The notes under the pieces: model-generated
What the model saw: only the letters and a program-made list of their open reading frames with translations
What the model was told of the DNA's origin: nothing
The model's database searches: none
Position numbers and translations under genes: made by a program
Part shown: in pieces, positions 63,254 to 64,000 of the stretch
How positions within the stretch are numbered: position 1 is the stretch's first letter
How the letters are laid out: each line of letters begins with the position of its first letter
NCBI RefSeq assembly: GCF_001403875.1
Contig: NZ_LN884298.1
Coordinates: forward strand, 496,001 to 560,000
DNA from: Paenibacillus ihumii
GTDB taxonomy: Bacteria > Bacillota > Bacilli > Paenibacillales > Paenibacillaceae
DNA: 64,000 nt
Direction: 5' to 3'

Positions 63254-64000
63254 TTAAGCCTGCGCCCCCATGCCGTTCTCCGGGACGGAAACCGGCTTCA
63301 CTAGCGCCTTCTTCTCCCAGGCACGGCTTCTCCAGCGAAGCAGCATGATCATGCCGCGCAGCCATTCGTCCACCGTAAACGCAATCCATATGCCCAGCAG
63401 CCCAAATCCGAAATGAACGCCAAGCGCATAAGCAAGCGGTACCGAGACCCCCCACATCGAGATCACGCCCATCAATACAGGAAAGCGCGCATCCCCCGCG
63501 GCCCGCAGCGAATTGATGATGACCATATTGAATGTCCGGCCGGGTTCGAGAATGATGGAAAGCAGAAAAATACCCGCTCCCGCAGCAATGATCGCGGGGT
63601 CTTTCGTGAACATGCCAACCAACTCATGCCGGAATATCGATGCTACACCCACGATAGCTAAAGTTAGCATAAAGCTGATTTTCACGCTTTTCATGAGTCT
63701 CTTGTAAGCTGCTTTCATTTCCCCCGCGCCGACCATCTGCCCGACAATGATTTCCGTACCTGCTCCGATCGCCAAAGCAAGCGCCATAAAATAGTTCGAT
63801 ATGTTCATGACGTAAACATGCGTGTTTAACGCAGAAACGCCGATCATGTTGACGAAACTGATGATCATGAGGTACTGCGACTGCCAGGCGAGATGCTCGC
63901 CTGCGGCGGGCAAGCCGACATGCAGAATCTGTTTTACGTAAGTGCTGTTCCAAACTACGTAATCTTTAGTACGTATCGGTGCAGGACTCCGGCGGTACAG
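63254..64000 (-). CDS. MATE family efflux transporter (5' end outside window)
   Basis: The C-terminal 248 residues of a 12-helix MATE transporter; the frame is open to the last base, so the start lies beyond the window. GEHLAWQSQYLMIISFVNMIG, ALAIGAGTEIIVGQMVGAG (the conserved seventh-helix motif), ILEPGRTFNMVIINSLRAAGDARFPVL and FGLLGIWIAFTVDEWLRG are characteristic. MATE proteins export cationic drugs or metabolites against Na+ or H+. The substrate is not predictable. Confidence 0.88.
   Translation of the reverse strand: MYRRSPAPIRTKDYVVWNSTYVKQILHVGLPAAGEHLAWQSQYLMIISFVNMIGVSALNTHVYVMNISNYFMALALAIGAGTEIIVGQMVGAGEMKAAYKRLMKSVKISFMLTLAIVGVASIFRHELVGMFTKDPAIIAAGAGIFLLSIILEPGRTFNMVIINSLRAAGDARFPVLMGVISMWGVSVPLAYALGVHFGFGLLGIWIAFTVDEWLRGMIMLLRWRSRAWEKKALVKPVSVPENGMGAQA

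Overview
The window looks like a chromosomal segment of a Paenibacillus-type Firmicute. This rests on strong GGAGG-type ribosome binding sites, a secreted chitinase ending in three S-layer homology (SLH) domains, a class D sortase with LPNTA-anchored surface proteins, an HPr kinase, malate:quinone oxidoreductase, and c-di-GMP-I (GEMM-I) riboswitches. No rRNA, tRNA, CRISPR array, intact transposase or prophage was seen. Genus is inferred; no search was run.

Layout. 1-8.4 kb: polysaccharide-degradation genes (5'-truncated GH18 chitinase, GH20 hexosaminidase, two-domain polysaccharide deacetylase beside the decayed tail of another deacetylase, ThuA-like protein, GH9 glycosidase). 8.5-20.2 kb: housekeeping and accessory genes (amino-acid permease, YiiX-type cysteine hydrolase, CdsA-like protein, PhzF, a sigma/VOC deletion fusion, VOC protein, two overlapping glycosyltransferases, MocR regulator divergent from a GNAT, LysR regulator divergent from a CofE-like ligase). 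20.2-23.9 kb: AT-rich, repeat-flanked island with a TPR receptor lacking a DNA-binding domain, an overlapping 42-codon exported peptide gene, a secreted 399-aa protein and a small membrane protein. This resembles a peptide quorum-sensing pair next to a secreted effector and is my main candidate for an undescribed system. 24-27.4 kb: SDR, mqo, AraC regulator. 27.5-37.1 kb: an operon with a cre-like site (EEP phosphatase, AfuABC-like ABC transporter, MgtC, GH65 phosphorylase, beta-phosphoglucomutase), convergent with a divergent HPr kinase.

37.3-59.9 kb is a cell-surface and c-di-GMP region. It holds two giant LPNTA-tailed repeat proteins, both interrupted: one by two nearby frameshifts, one by a single in-frame amber codon. 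It also holds a class D sortase, an LPKTG Cna-type adhesin, a secreted transglutaminase-like protein behind two tandem c-di-GMP-I riboswitches, a third such riboswitch with a terminator ahead of a giant adhesin, a subtilase with a chitin-binding module, and a membrane GGDEF-EAL protein that could set the local c-di-GMP level. A short LPNTA-gene tail at 60.9 kb marks a lost third copy.

60-64 kb: DPH6-type ATPase, a truncated hypothetical gene, a DUF6138 protein and a MATE transporter cut by the window end. Two themes recur. Genes have been broken or fused by small deletions (sigma/VOC, deacetylase tail, both giant adhesins, the 60.9-kb scar). Several enzymes lack a family-defining residue (MocR lysine, UDG cysteine, first glycine of GGDEF, first deacetylase domain).
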